Shown in pieces: positions 1 to 8,662 of a DNA stretch of 64,000 nt. This stretch comes from Paraburkholderia caribensis (GTDB lineage: Bacteria > Pseudomonadota > Gammaproteobacteria > Burkholderiales > Burkholderiaceae). Location of the stretch: contig NZ_CP026102.1 of NCBI RefSeq assembly GCF_002902945.1, forward strand, positions 1,240,001 to 1,304,000, written 5' to 3'. The translations under genes and the position numbers were made by a program. Within the stretch, counting starts at the first letter, position 1. Each line of letters opens with the position of its first letter. The notes beneath the pieces are model-generated. The model searched no databases. It worked only from the letters and a program-made list of their open reading frames with translations, and was not told the origin of the DNA.

Positions 1-726
1 AACAACACGCTGCTGTACATGTCGCCGAAAATCTACGGCTTCAAGTTCAGCGGTTCGTATTCGTTCGGGGGCGTGGCGGGCAGCGCGTATCAGGGCTCGA
101 CGTGGAGCACGGCGGTCCAGTATGCACAAGGCCCGATCGGCATCGCGGTCGGCTTCTCGAAGATCAACAACTCGAACGTGAATGGCGGCACGTTCGGCGC
201 CGATACGGCGACGTCGAATGCAGGTGCGCAGGCGGGCGTTTCGGCCGTGACCAACGGCTACCAGTCGGCACGCGCGCAGCAACGCTTCGCGGTCGGCGCG
301 GGCTATACGTTCAACAGCCAGTTCGACATTACGGCGACGTATTCGAACGTGCAGTACATTCCGGGCATCGGGTCGGGCTTCCACGACCTGTCGATCTGGA
401 ACTCGGGCGGCGTCGTGCTGCACTGGAAGCCGACGGCGGCATGGGACTTCGCGACGGGCTATGCCTACACGCGCGCGACGAAGGCCAACGGCATCACGAG
501 CAACGCCTCGTATTCGCAGGTCAACCTGTCCGAGTATTACTCGCTGTCCAAGCGTACGGGTCTGTATGCGTTGCAGGCGTATCAGCGCGCGAACGGCCAG
601 ACGCTGGGCACGGGCGGCCGCAGCATCATCAACGCGACGGCGACGATCGGCGACGGCTTCAATTCGACGCCTTCGTCATCGCGCAGCATGGTGGGCGTGG
701 GCGTCGGCATGGTGCACCGGTTCTGA
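1..726 (+). CDS. Gram-negative porin, C-terminal part (5' end outside window)
   Basis: This is the C-terminal 241 residues of an outer-membrane trimeric porin that allows diffusion of small hydrophilic solutes. The frame is open from the first base, so the start lies upstream of the window. The sequence alternates polar and hydrophobic residues in short segments separated by Gly/Asn/Ser-rich turns, as expected for a beta-barrel. It ends in GMVHRF, the terminal phenylalanine signature recognised by the BAM complex. The pattern fits the Burkholderia/Neisseria-type porin family (about 350-400 aa in full). Substrate specificity cannot be judged from this part. A rho-independent terminator follows about 30 bases downstream. 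Confidence 0.9.
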   Translation, partial: NNTLLYMSPKIYGFKFSGSYSFGGVAGSAYQGSTWSTAVQYAQGPIGIAVGFSKINNSNVNGGTFGADTATSNAGAQAGVSAVTNGYQSARAQQRFAVGAGYTFNSQFDITATYSNVQYIPGIGSGFHDLSIWNSGGVVLHWKPTAAWDFATGYAYTRATKANGITSNASYSQVNLSEYYSLSKRTGLYALQAYQRANGQTLGTGGRSIINATATIGDGFNSTPSSSRSMVGVGVGMVHRF

Positions 727-756
727 CACTGGTTGACATTGCAGAAGCAGGACAGG

Positions 757-781
757 GCGCCGCGATTGCGGCGCTTTTTTT
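757..781 (+). terminator. Rho-independent terminator of the porin gene
   Basis: A perfect 7-bp stem, GCGCCGC/GCGGCGC, with a GATT loop is followed immediately by seven T residues. It lies 31 bases after the porin stop codon. Confidence 0.85.
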
Positions 782-878
782 ATGGAGTGCGCGGGTTAGT
801 CGAAGTAGTCGGAGCACAGAACAAAACCCGCCCGACGCATGAAGCGAACGGGCGGGTTCTGGTGCCAATCAGGTGCTC

Positions 879-1649
879 TTATCCAGCCGCCTTGAACCTC
901 GCCGCAAGCTGCTCGGCGTTACGGGCAAGCAGTCCGATGTCGGACCCGACGGCCGTGAACAGACAGCCGAGATCGATATAGTGGCGCGCAAGCGCTTCAT
1001 CGCCGGTCAGAATGCCCGCAGGCTTGCCCGTTGCGGCGATGCGCCTGATCGCGTCGTCGACGGCTGTCTGCACAGCGGGATGCTTGAGGTCGCCCACATG
1101 TCCGAGTGCTGCCGACAGATCGCCCGGACCGATAAAAATGCCGTCGACACCTTCGACAGCCGCAATCCGCTCCAGATTCTGCAAGCCGAGCCGGCTCTCG
1201 ATCTGCACGAGCACGCATAGCTCGCTCGCGCAAAGCTTCGGATAATCCTTGATGCGCCCAAAGTCCGAGGCTCGCGCCGTCGACGCATAGCCGCGCACGC
1301 CTTCCGGCGGATAACGCGTGAAAGACACGGCATCGCGCGCTTCGTCTTCGGTTTCGACGTAGGGAATCAGCAAGGTCTGCGCGCCGCTGTCGAGCAGGCG
1401 CTTGATCGTCACCATGTCGTTCCACGGCGGCCGCACGATGGGATGCGTCGGTGTGCCCGCACAGGCTTGCAACTGGCTGTGAACCATCGGCAGTTCGTTC
1501 GGCGAGTGTTCCATGTCGAGCAGCAGCCAGTCGAAACCCGAACCCGCCAGGATTTCGACCGACACGTGGCTCGCAAGGCTCGACCACAAGCCGATTTGCT
1601 GGCGCCCGGCCCGCAGCGCGCGTTTGAATGGGTTCTCCGGAAGCTTCAT
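879..1649 (-). CDS. HpcH/HpaI-type class II aldolase, probably acting on a keto-deoxy-aldarate
   Basis: This 256-aa protein belongs to the HpcH/HpaI (GarL/HpaI) metal-dependent pyruvate aldolase family. Visible family features are LLLDMEHSP with the catalytic His (H48), the RPPW segment with R73, ESRLGLQN with metal ligand E151, and GPGDLSAALG with metal ligand D177. The start is the second ATG, at 1649, because GGAGAG lies just upstream; an in-frame ATG at 1661 lacks a ribosome site. It is last in a probable minus-strand operon after the hexuronate transporter and uronate dehydrogenase genes. I infer that it splits 5-keto-4-deoxy-glucarate (GarL-like) into pyruvate and tartronate semialdehyde. 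HpaI activity on 4-hydroxy-2-oxoheptanedioate is the alternative, but no homoprotocatechuate genes are present. Confidence 0.85.
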   Translation of the reverse strand: MKLPENPFKRALRAGRQQIGLWSSLASHVSVEILAGSGFDWLLLDMEHSPNELPMVHSQLQACAGTPTHPIVRPPWNDMVTIKRLLDSGAQTLLIPYVETEDEARDAVSFTRYPPEGVRGYASTARASDFGRIKDYPKLCASELCVLVQIESRLGLQNLERIAAVEGVDGIFIGPGDLSAALGHVGDLKHPAVQTAVDDAIRRIAATGKPAGILTGDEALARHYIDLGCLFTAVGSDIGLLARNAEQLAARFKAAG

Positions 1650-1708
1650 CGTGCTCTCCATGGAAGGGAACCGTCAGGGACTTCAACACAGAGTGCGCGG
1701 CGCGGCCG

Positions 1709-2521
1709 TCAGCGACGGAGGTTGCGCTGCTCGGGCGGCGTGTAGTCGATCGTGACGAAACTGCCGCCTTGAAAACGCTGCGCGACGGGATCGAGCGGAT
1801 TCGGCTGCTTCAGGATTTCGTCGGCGTAGTCTTCGGCGTTTTGCCGTGGTTGATAGCCGAGCGGCGCGGCGGCCGAATTGTCCCAGTAGCTGCGCGTGTT
1901 GTTCGACACGCCCCAGACCACCTGGAAACCAAGGTCAGGCACGTTGATGCAACGGTCGATGAGATGCAGAAAGTCGTCGTGACCGAGCCAGGTGCTGAGG
2001 TGTCTGAACTCCGTCGGCTTTTCAATGCAACTGCCGATGCGGATGCACACGCTCTCGATGCCATGCTTGTCCCAGTACATGCGCGCAAGCGATTCGCCCC
2101 ACGCCTTGCTCAGCCCGTAGAAGCCATCGGGGCGGAACGCGCAGTCGAGCGTGAGCTTGTCCTCCACGGGATACATGCCGATCGCGTGATTCGAGCTCGC
2201 GAAGATGATGCGGCGCACGCCATGGCGACGCGCGCCTTCATACACCTCGACGAGGCCGCGCAAGTTGTTTTCGATGATCTCGGGCAACGGCCGTTCGACG
2301 CTCGTGCCCGCCATGTGAATCAGCACGTCGACGCCTTGCATCAGCCGGTCGACCACGGCGGGGTCGCGCAGATCGCCGTGCATCACGTCCTCGCCGTCGA
2401 ACAACGGCTCCAGCGCGCGCGAGCCCGCCGCGGACCGCAAGTTCACGCCACGCTCGTTCAGCGCGGCGCGCAGGAAGCGGCCAAGCTGACCGCCCGCACC
2501 GCTCAACGCAATCTTCGTCAT
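1709..2521 (-). CDS. udh: Uronate dehydrogenase (NAD-dependent, SDR family)
   Basis: This 270-aa extended-type short-chain dehydrogenase oxidises D-galacturonate or D-glucuronate to the aldaro-lactone, the first step of the oxidative uronate pathway. The N-terminal Rossmann motif SGAGGQLGR covers residues 7-15. The catalytic triad is S110 (FASSNHAIG), Y135 and K139 (YGLSK). ASSNHAIGMYP, the RIGSC segment, the STWLGHDDF segment and the FQGG near the C-terminus closely match my recollection of the Agrobacterium and Pseudomonas uronate dehydrogenases, and the length is typical. The ATG at 2521 is chosen because AAGG precedes it by 7 nt; the longer frame would need a TTG. The gene sits between the hexuronate transporter and an aldolase, which fits galacturonate breakdown. 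Confidence 0.9.
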   Translation of the reverse strand: MTKIALSGAGGQLGRFLRAALNERGVNLRSAAGSRALEPLFDGEDVMHGDLRDPAVVDRLMQGVDVLIHMAGTSVERPLPEIIENNLRGLVEVYEGARRHGVRRIIFASSNHAIGMYPVEDKLTLDCAFRPDGFYGLSKAWGESLARMYWDKHGIESVCIRIGSCIEKPTEFRHLSTWLGHDDFLHLIDRCINVPDLGFQVVWGVSNNTRSYWDNSAAAPLGYQPRQNAEDYADEILKQPNPLDPVAQRFQGGSFVTIDYTPPEQRNLRR

Positions 2522-2558
2522 GATCAAACCTTATGGCAGATAGCAGGTATCGAGGAAA

Positions 2559-3875
2559 TCAGCGGCCCGATGTGGTCCGCCCGGCGAGTTCCACAGGCAC
2601 GCCCGTCAGTGGCGGCGAGAACGACTCGCCATGCGTGATCAGCTTCCACGCGAGAGTCGCGCCGATGATGTCGAACAGCATCAGACAGACGAACAGCGGG
2701 TTATAGCCGAGAGTAGCCGCCAACGCGCCGACGATCAACGAGAAGATCATCCCGCCCAGCCAGCCGAACATGCCGGAGAAGCCCGTCGCCGTGCCGACTT
2801 CGTGCTGGCCGAACACGTCGGATGCCAGCGTGAACAGCGCGCCGGAAATGGCTTGGTGAGCGAAGGCGCCCATGCAGAACAGCGCGATCGCGACATACGG
2901 GCTGGCCGCGAGGCCGATGCACGCGGGACCGGCCATCAGCACCGCGCCGCAGATAATGACCAGTTTGCGCGACGTGATCAGCGACGCGTTGAAGCGGCGA
3001 ATGAAGAACGGCGCGAGATAGCCGCCGACCAGACACCCGAGGTCCGCGGCAAGGAACGGCATCCAGCCGAACAGCGCGATCTCCTTCAGGTTCATGTGAC
3101 GCACGGTGAACAGGTAGAGGGGAATCCAGAAGTTGAAGGTCTGCCATGCCGGTTCGGCGAGAAAGCGCGGAATGGCAATGCCCCAGAAGCGACGCGTCGA
3201 CAGCACGTGACGCCAGGACGGACGCGCCGTCGCGTCTTGCGCGCGCGGTTCCTGGCCGGACAGGATGTATTGACGCTCGTCGGTCGACAGATTCGGATGA
3301 TCTTCGGGCTTGCGGAAGAACACGAGCCACAGCGCCACCCAGATCAGCGCCGAGCCGCCCGTGACGACAAAGGCCATCTGCCAGTTGAACGTGAGGATGC
3401 AGTACACGACGAGCGGCGGCGCGAGCATCGCGCCGATCGACGTGCCCGTGTTGAGCCAGCCTGTCGCGATGGAGCGTTCTTTCGCGGGGAACCATTGGCT
3501 GATTGCCTTCATGCCCGCCGGGAAAATGGCGGCCTCGCTCATGCCGAGCAGGCCACGGAAGAACGCAAGCGAGGTCCAGCCGGTGGCAAGGCCGTGCAGC
3601 ATGTTCGACGCGGCCCATGCGATAGCGAAGATTGCAAAGCCGATCTTGAGCCCGACGAAGTCGAGGATATAGCCCGCGATGGGCTGCATCACCGTGTAAG
3701 CGCCCTGGAATGCCGCGACGACGTACGAGTATTGCTGCGTCGTCATGTGCAGCTTGTCGGTGAGCGTCGGGGCAGCGACGGACAGCGAACTGCGCGCGAG
3801 ATAGTTGAAGACGGTCCCGAGCATGATGAGCCCGATGATCCACCAGCGTAATCCTTTGATCGTATGGCGTTGCAC
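2559..3875 (-). CDS. exuT: MFS hexuronate transporter (ExuT/anion:cation symporter family)
   Basis: This is an inner-membrane permease of about 438 aa in the ACS branch of the major facilitator superfamily, which carries galacturonate, glucuronate, glucarate and similar sugar acids. About twelve hydrophobic segments are visible. The first is RWWIIGLIMLGTVFNYLAR, with the NYLAR signature of hexuronate/galactonate carriers. The GLLGMSEAAIFPAG stretch and the central charged loop near FRKPEDHP are also typical. The start is probably the GTG at 3875, six nucleotides after a clear AGGAGA; upstream ATG codons at 3902 and 3998 have no such site. It is the first gene of the minus-strand operon transporter-udh-aldolase and is divergent from the GH28 gene, so uptake, oxidation and pectin attack are encoded together. 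Confidence 0.88.
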   Translation of the reverse strand: MQRHTIKGLRWWIIGLIMLGTVFNYLARSSLSVAAPTLTDKLHMTTQQYSYVVAAFQGAYTVMQPIAGYILDFVGLKIGFAIFAIAWAASNMLHGLATGWTSLAFFRGLLGMSEAAIFPAGMKAISQWFPAKERSIATGWLNTGTSIGAMLAPPLVVYCILTFNWQMAFVVTGGSALIWVALWLVFFRKPEDHPNLSTDERQYILSGQEPRAQDATARPSWRHVLSTRRFWGIAIPRFLAEPAWQTFNFWIPLYLFTVRHMNLKEIALFGWMPFLAADLGCLVGGYLAPFFIRRFNASLITSRKLVIICGAVLMAGPACIGLAASPYVAIALFCMGAFAHQAISGALFTLASDVFGQHEVGTATGFSGMFGWLGGMIFSLIVGALAATLGYNPLFVCLMLFDIIGATLAWKLITHGESFSPPLTGVPVELAGRTTSGR

Positions 3876-4088
3876 TACATGTCTCCTGCGGATGACGGGC
3901 ATCGAGCCGCTTGCGATGCCGTCTGGATGAGTCTGTGTTGGGTTGGCGCGAGGTGGTGACCGCTGCGGCTTGCGCCACGCCGCAGCAGCGTGATCCATGA
4001 ATCAGAGGTAGGCCGGGCGCTGCTGCGAACGCATGACCGCGCAAGGGCGCTGGATCATGCTTTTCTATGTCTGACATCGTCGCGTTCG

Positions 4089-4105
4089 CTTGATAAGTTG
4101 TCAAG
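4089..4105. promoter_or_regulatory. 17-bp near-perfect palindrome, candidate operator of the hexuronate operon
   Basis: CTTGATAAGTTGTCAAG is an inverted repeat centred on one G with a single mismatched pair out of eight. It lies about 215 bases upstream of the transporter start, in the intergenic region between the divergent uronate and GH28 genes. I infer that it binds a transcription factor; no regulator gene is encoded next to it. Confidence 0.45.
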
Positions 4106-4237
4106 CAAATATTGCGTTGTCCCAGGGGCATCCCTGACCCTCGTCGGCTCCCGATAAATCGCTAAAATCCGCTTGTAATCTCAATATAACCATTTGTGAC
4201 AGGATTCTGCGGAACGGGAGAAGTTGAAGAAACGCGC

Positions 4238-4267
4238 TTGACACCACTAAAGTTGTTTTACAACAAT
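4238..4267 (+). promoter_or_regulatory. Promoter candidate with overlapping GntR/FadR-type operator for the GH28 gene
   Basis: A perfect -35 hexamer TTGACA (4238-4243) is followed after 18 nt by AACAAT, a 4-of-6 match to the -10 consensus. Within and after the spacer lies GTTGTTTTACAAC (4252-4264), a palindrome. Its core TTGTTTTACAA fits the TNGTNNNACNA consensus known for FadR-subfamily GntR regulators, the class that commonly controls uronate genes. An operator in this position would block RNA polymerase. The assignment is inference. Confidence 0.45.
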
Positions 4268-4345
4268 CTCTCCGTCGCGATTCGGCAGAACGTGTCGACT
4301 GCGCGATCGATCCCAGCGAAGCAGGCAGACTACGAGGAGACATCG

Positions 4346-6370
4346 GTGACGACGCACCACAGAAGCAGTCGCGCAAACAGGGCAGGCTCGAGCACATCCA
4401 GCGCAGGTTCAGACGGTCCGCAATCGCCGCAACGGCGCACCTTCATCGCATTCGCGGGGGCCGCTGCGGGCGCCACGCTGCTCGGCACGCTGCCCGGTTG
4501 CGGCGGCGATCATTCGGATCCTCCGGCGCCAACGGCAAGCAGCGACCCGATCTGGGGCAGCACGGGCGCCGCCGGGCAGATAATCGCGTCGCTGCAGAAG
4601 GTTTCGCAGTCGATGTTTCCGCCCGTCGATTTCGTCGTCACCAGTTACGGCGCACAGACTTGCGCGGTGATCGCCGCGACCAATCCGTACGCCGCTTCGG
4701 CGTCGTCGCCAGCCAGCCCTGGCGCCGACCAGACCCACGCGCCCGGATCGTTCGATTCGCGTGCCGCGTTCCTTGCCGCCATCGCTGCGTGCAACGCGGC
4801 AGGCGGCGGGCGTGTCGTGGTGCCGTCAGGCACGTGGTATTGCGCGGGGCCGATCGTGTTGCAGAGCAATGTGAACTTCCATCTGGGCGCGAACTGCACG
4901 ATCTATTTCAGCCCGAATCCCGCCGACTACGCGAAAGACGGCCCTGTCGATTGCGCATCGAACGGCAAGCTCTATTACAGCCGCTGGCAGGCAAACGATT
5001 GCCTGAACTTCGGCGCGCCCGTCTACGCACGCAATCAGACCAATATCGCGATTACCGGCGAGGGCGCGACCTCCGTGCTCAACGGCCAGGCGATGACGCC
5101 GTTCGCGGGCAGCGGCAGCTCGAGCACCTGCTGGTGGACCTGGAAAGGCACGAAGAACGCCTATGGCTGCACCGGCTCGACGACACCTTCGCAGGCCTAT
5201 ACGAACCCGAACAACGTCGACCTGAAAACGGTCGCGCCCGCTTTGCCGGATGCGCTCTACGCCTTGTTGACCAGCACCGCCACGCCCTGGCAGCAGGACC
5301 AGAACTATCTGCCGGCGCTATCGGAAGCGGGTGTGCCCGTCGAACAGCGGATCTTCGGCGTCGGGCATTATCTGAGGCCGTGCATGGTCGAGTTCCTCGG
5401 CTGCACGAACGTGCTGATGGAGAACTACCGCACCAACAACACGCCGTTCTGGCAGCACCATCCCACCGACTGCGCGAACGTCGTGATACGCGGCGTGACG
5501 GCGGACAGCATCGGTCCGAACAACGACGGCTTCGATCCCGACGCCTGCAACAACGTGCTGTGCGACGGCGTCACCTTCAACACGGGCGACGACTGCATCG
5601 CGATCAAGTCCGGCAAGGCGCTCGACACCACCTACGGCCCCGCGCAGAACCACGTGATCCAGAACTGCACGATGAACAGCGGCCACGGCGGCATCACGCT
5701 GGGCAGCGAAATGGGTGGCGGCGTGCAGAACATCTATGCGCGCAATCTGCAGATGCTCAACCAGAACTGGCAGACCAATCCGCTGAACATCGCGATCCGC
5801 ATTAAGACGAACATGAATCGCGGCGGCTATGTGAAGAACTTCTACGTCGATAACGTCACGTTGCCGAACGGCGTCAATCTGAAGGGCGGCGGCTACGGCA
5901 GTGCGTTGCTCGCGGGCAGCCCGATCAACGCGACGGTGCCGCTGGGGGTGGCGACGGCCTCTGCCGCCAATCCTTCGGCGGCGCAGGGCGGGCTGATCAC
6001 ATTCGATTGCGACTATCAGCCCGCCAACGATGCCGTGCGCACGCGTCCCGCACTCGTGCAGAACGTGAACATTTCAAACGTGACGGCCAGCAACGTCACG
6101 GTGAACGGCGTGACGGCCTCGTGCTTCCAGGCGATCGTCGCGCAGGGCCCCGTCGCGTTCGACTACAACGGCGCCGCTCCCGCGCCCGCGATTCCGCCCA
6201 TCTCGGGCGTCACGATCACGAACTGCAATCTCGGCACGCCCGCATGCAACGGCACGGCCAGCGCGACCACGCCGGGGCCTGTCTACGCGTACAACGTGAA
6301 TGCGATTTCGCTGTCCAATGTGACCATCGGCGGGACGGTCTGCAACAGCTCGGTCGTGGACTCGCGATGA
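4346..6370 (+). CDS. GH28 polygalacturonase-like glycoside hydrolase, Tat-exported lipoprotein
   Basis: This 674-aa protein is a right-handed beta-helix hydrolase of family GH28 (polygalacturonase/rhamnogalacturonase). The four family motifs are visible: NNDGFDPD; TGDDCIAIKSG with the paired catalytic aspartates (about residue 415); SGHGG (about 446); and IRIK (about 484). The N-terminus carries a twin-arginine stretch, QRRTFIAFAGAAAGATLLG, ending in LPGC, so export by Tat and lipid anchoring are likely. The GTG at 4346 is chosen because GAGGAGA lies 5 nt upstream; an earlier in-frame ATG at 4196 has no ribosome site and precedes the candidate promoter. It is longer than most GH28 enzymes because of Ser/Ala/Pro-rich linker sequence. 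Divergent from the hexuronate operon, it probably releases galacturonate from pectin. Confidence 0.88.
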   Translation: MTTHHRSSRANRAGSSTSSAGSDGPQSPQRRTFIAFAGAAAGATLLGTLPGCGGDHSDPPAPTASSDPIWGSTGAAGQIIASLQKVSQSMFPPVDFVVTSYGAQTCAVIAATNPYAASASSPASPGADQTHAPGSFDSRAAFLAAIAACNAAGGGRVVVPSGTWYCAGPIVLQSNVNFHLGANCTIYFSPNPADYAKDGPVDCASNGKLYYSRWQANDCLNFGAPVYARNQTNIAITGEGATSVLNGQAMTPFAGSGSSSTCWWTWKGTKNAYGCTGSTTPSQAYTNPNNVDLKTVAPALPDALYALLTSTATPWQQDQNYLPALSEAGVPVEQRIFGVGHYLRPCMVEFLGCTNVLMENYRTNNTPFWQHHPTDCANVVIRGVTADSIGPNNDGFDPDACNNVLCDGVTFNTGDDCIAIKSGKALDTTYGPAQNHVIQNCTMNSGHGGITLGSEMGGGVQNIYARNLQMLNQNWQTNPLNIAIRIKTNMNRGGYVKNFYVDNVTLPNGVNLKGGGYGSALLAGSPINATVPLGVATASAANPSAAQGGLITFDCDYQPANDAVRTRPALVQNVNISNVTASNVTVNGVTASCFQAIVAQGPVAFDYNGAAPAPAIPPISGVTITNCNLGTPACNGTASATTPGPVYAYNVNAISLSNVTIGGTVCNSSVVDSR

Positions 6371-6604
6371 ACCTCGAAACCCTTGTCGCATAAGGCGATG
6401 CGTCGCATGACATGAGTCGACATAATTCGTCGATAGCCATCATCCGGGCGCTCGACCATACTGCGTTCCGCGTGCAGAGCTAACGGAACACAACAACAGA
6501 ACGACACCGGCGATTCACGCAACCGTGACATCGCCGATGTTGCTTCTGGTGAAGCCAAATATCGGACGATCTGCTTAATCTTCTGACCGATGACAGGACT
6601 TCAC

Positions 6605-7369
6605 ATGTTTGCAGCTCTCAACTCCGTTCGTGGCAAGACCCTTCGCAGCGCTTGCGCTGCAATCGCCTTCAGCGCGATGCTGCTGAGCGGCTGCGCGGCC
6701 GCCAGCGTCACGAACACCGCCCAATACTCGACGCTCACGCAAGCGAACCCGCAGAACGTCTATGTCTACACGTTCGCGAGCAATCCTGAATCCGTGAAGC
6801 TCGACAACAGCGGCCTGATTCACAAACTGAGCGCAAGCTTCCCGGGTTCGTCGCAATCGTCGCAAACACAGGAAGCCGCGGAGGCAAGCAACGCGCTGAC
6901 GGACGAAATCGTCGCAAAACTCCAGTCGATGGGCGTGCACGCGATCCGCACCGACGCGCCGCCGCCTGCCGACCAGAACGTGCTGATCGTCGAAGGCGCG
7001 GTCGGCTCGATCGACGCGGGCAACCATCGCCGCCGCACGTTGATCGGCCTCGGCGCCGGCAAGAGCGAGGTGACGGCGCACGTGCAGGTGCTGTACAAGC
7101 CGGCAGGCGGCATGCCGCAACTGGTGCAGACCTTCGACGCCGACGCGAACAGCGGTCATATGCCGGGCGTCGCGGAAACGGCGGGCGTCGGCGCGGCAGT
7201 AGGACACGTGGCGACGTCGGCGGCCGTGGGCGGCGCGCTGCACGTCGGCTCGGAGCACAAGAACGATACCGTCACGAGCGACGCGAAGAAGCTGGCCGAC
7301 TCCGTGGCGAAGCAGGTTGCGCAGATCGGCGTCGCGCAAGGATGGATGCCGGGCGAACTGGTGAAATAA
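6605..7369 (+). CDS. DUF4410 family lipoprotein
   Basis: This 254-aa protein starts with a lipoprotein signal peptide (FSAMLLSGC, lipidated Cys30). The start is the ATG at 6605, six bases after AGGA. The sequence matches the DUF4410 pattern: an early VYVYTFASNPESVKLD segment, a central helix, a conserved VEGAVGSIDAGNHRRRTLIGLGAGKSEV stretch read as a hydrophobic turn, and a C-terminal Ala/Gly-rich helix followed by VAKQVAQIG. The function of the family is unknown; an envelope role follows from the signal. It is a single gene ending at a strong terminator. The region 6371-6604 before it holds no gene that I can support. Confidence 0.8.
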   Translation: MFAALNSVRGKTLRSACAAIAFSAMLLSGCAAASVTNTAQYSTLTQANPQNVYVYTFASNPESVKLDNSGLIHKLSASFPGSSQSSQTQEAAEASNALTDEIVAKLQSMGVHAIRTDAPPPADQNVLIVEGAVGSIDAGNHRRRTLIGLGAGKSEVTAHVQVLYKPAGGMPQLVQTFDADANSGHMPGVAETAGVGAAVGHVATSAAVGGALHVGSEHKNDTVTSDAKKLADSVAKQVAQIGVAQGWMPGELVK

Positions 7370-7437
7370 CGCGGGAAACCGGGAACAAGCGGGGAATCGG
7401 GGCCGCGCAGGGTCGCGGCCTCGATGCGAGGAGACGG

Positions 7438-7479
7438 ATGGCGATGCCCCGATACGTTGAGGCATCGCCATTTGTTTTT
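7438..7479 (+). terminator. Rho-independent terminator after the DUF4410 gene
   Basis: An 11-bp perfect stem, ATGGCGATGCC/GGCATCGCCAT, with a 12-nt loop is followed by TTGTTTTT. It lies between the DUF4410 gene and the convergent acdS gene. Confidence 0.8.
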
Positions 7480-7489
7480 CGTACGGCGA

Positions 7490-8506
7490 TCAGCCTTCGC
7501 GGAACAGGAAGCTATAGGCGTTCAGCGCGGGCACGCCGCCCAGATGCGCATACAGCACCTTCGATCCTTCCGGAAACTCGCCGCGCCGCACTTTGTCGAT
7601 CATCCCGTGCATCGACTTACCTTCGTAGACGGGATCGGTCATCACGCCTTCGAGCCGCGCGCACAGGCGGATCGCCTCGAGCGTGCCTTCGTTCGGCAAG
7701 CCGTATTCCGGGCCGCCGTAACGCGTGTCGAGCACGACGTCCTGCGCGGTGATATCGCGGCCCAGATCGACCTGTTCGGCCGTGCGCTTCGCGATGCGCG
7801 TAATCTGCTCGCGGGTGTGTTCCGGTTTCGCCGAGGCGTCGATGCCGATCACGCGGTCCGCGCGTCCGTCCGCCGCGAAGCCGACGATCATCCCGGCCTG
7901 CGTGCTGCCCGTTACCGAGCACACGACGATGTAGTCGAACCTGAAGCCGAGTTCCGCTTCCTGCTGCCGCACTTCCTCGGCGAAGCCGACGAAACCCAGC
8001 CCGCCGAGCGGATGGTCCGAGCACCCGGCGGGAATCGCATAGGGCTTGCCGCCTGCCGCGCGCACGCTGTCGAGCGCATCTTCCCAGCTCTTGCGAAAGC
8101 CGATGTCGAAGCCGTCCGGCACCAGCCGCACGTCCGCGCCCATGATGCGCGACATCTGGATATTGCCGACGCGGTCATACACGGCGTCGGAATAGTTCAC
8201 CCAGTTCTCCTGCACCAGCACGCACTTCATGCCCAGATGCGCAGCGACGGCGGCCACCTGGCGCGTCTGGTTCGACTGGATGCCGCCAATCGATACCAGC
8301 GTGTCGCAGCCTTGCGCGAGCGCTTCGGGAATCAGGTATTCGAGCTTGCGCGTCTTGTTGCCGCCGAACGCGAGACCGCTATTGCAGTCCTCGCGCTTCG
8401 CGTACAGCTGGACCTTGCCGCCGAGATGATCGGAGAGGCGCTTGAGCGGCTGGATCGGCGTCGGCCCGAAGGTGAGGGGGTAGCGGGGGAAACGTTGCAG
8501 GTTCAT
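7490..8506 (-). CDS. acdS: 1-Aminocyclopropane-1-carboxylate (ACC) deaminase
   Basis: This PLP enzyme opens the ring of ACC, the plant ethylene precursor, to 2-oxobutyrate and ammonia. It gives nitrogen to the bacterium and lowers ethylene in the host root. The length, 338 aa, equals that of the characterised Pseudomonas and Burkholderia enzymes. The residues separating true ACC deaminase from D-cysteine desulfhydrase are present: K51 (PLP Schiff base, GGNKTRK), S78 (GGIQSNQ), Y268, Y294-E295 (VYEGKSM) and L322 (AHLGGVP). It is divergent from acdR, an Lrp-type activator, the standard acdRS arrangement of rhizobacteria. The stop lies next to the terminator of the convergent DUF4410 gene. Confidence 0.97.
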   Translation of the reverse strand: MNLQRFPRYPLTFGPTPIQPLKRLSDHLGGKVQLYAKREDCNSGLAFGGNKTRKLEYLIPEALAQGCDTLVSIGGIQSNQTRQVAAVAAHLGMKCVLVQENWVNYSDAVYDRVGNIQMSRIMGADVRLVPDGFDIGFRKSWEDALDSVRAAGGKPYAIPAGCSDHPLGGLGFVGFAEEVRQQEAELGFRFDYIVVCSVTGSTQAGMIVGFAADGRADRVIGIDASAKPEHTREQITRIAKRTAEQVDLGRDITAQDVVLDTRYGGPEYGLPNEGTLEAIRLCARLEGVMTDPVYEGKSMHGMIDKVRRGEFPEGSKVLYAHLGGVPALNAYSFLFREG

Positions 8507-8586
8507 GGTCGAGGTCCGTTGTCTGGAAGGGCGCGAACGGTGCCGCGCTGACAGACATGATAGGAAAGACCCCGCGAAATGAGCTT

Positions 8587-8600
8587 GCGAAATAATTTGC
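8587..8600. promoter_or_regulatory. AT-rich dyad in the acdS-acdR intergenic region, candidate Lrp/AcdR box
   Basis: GCGAAATAATTTGC is an imperfect palindrome with an AT-rich centre, similar to Lrp-type sites. It lies about 85 bases upstream of the acdS start and 63 bases before the acdR start. In characterised acdRS systems AcdR binds the intergenic region. Assignment of this exact site is inference. Confidence 0.4.
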
Positions 8601-8662
8601 TCGACGCTACTTTAAAAACGAATCTCAAACACCCTGCCTATCTTCATTTCTTAAAGTTATCC

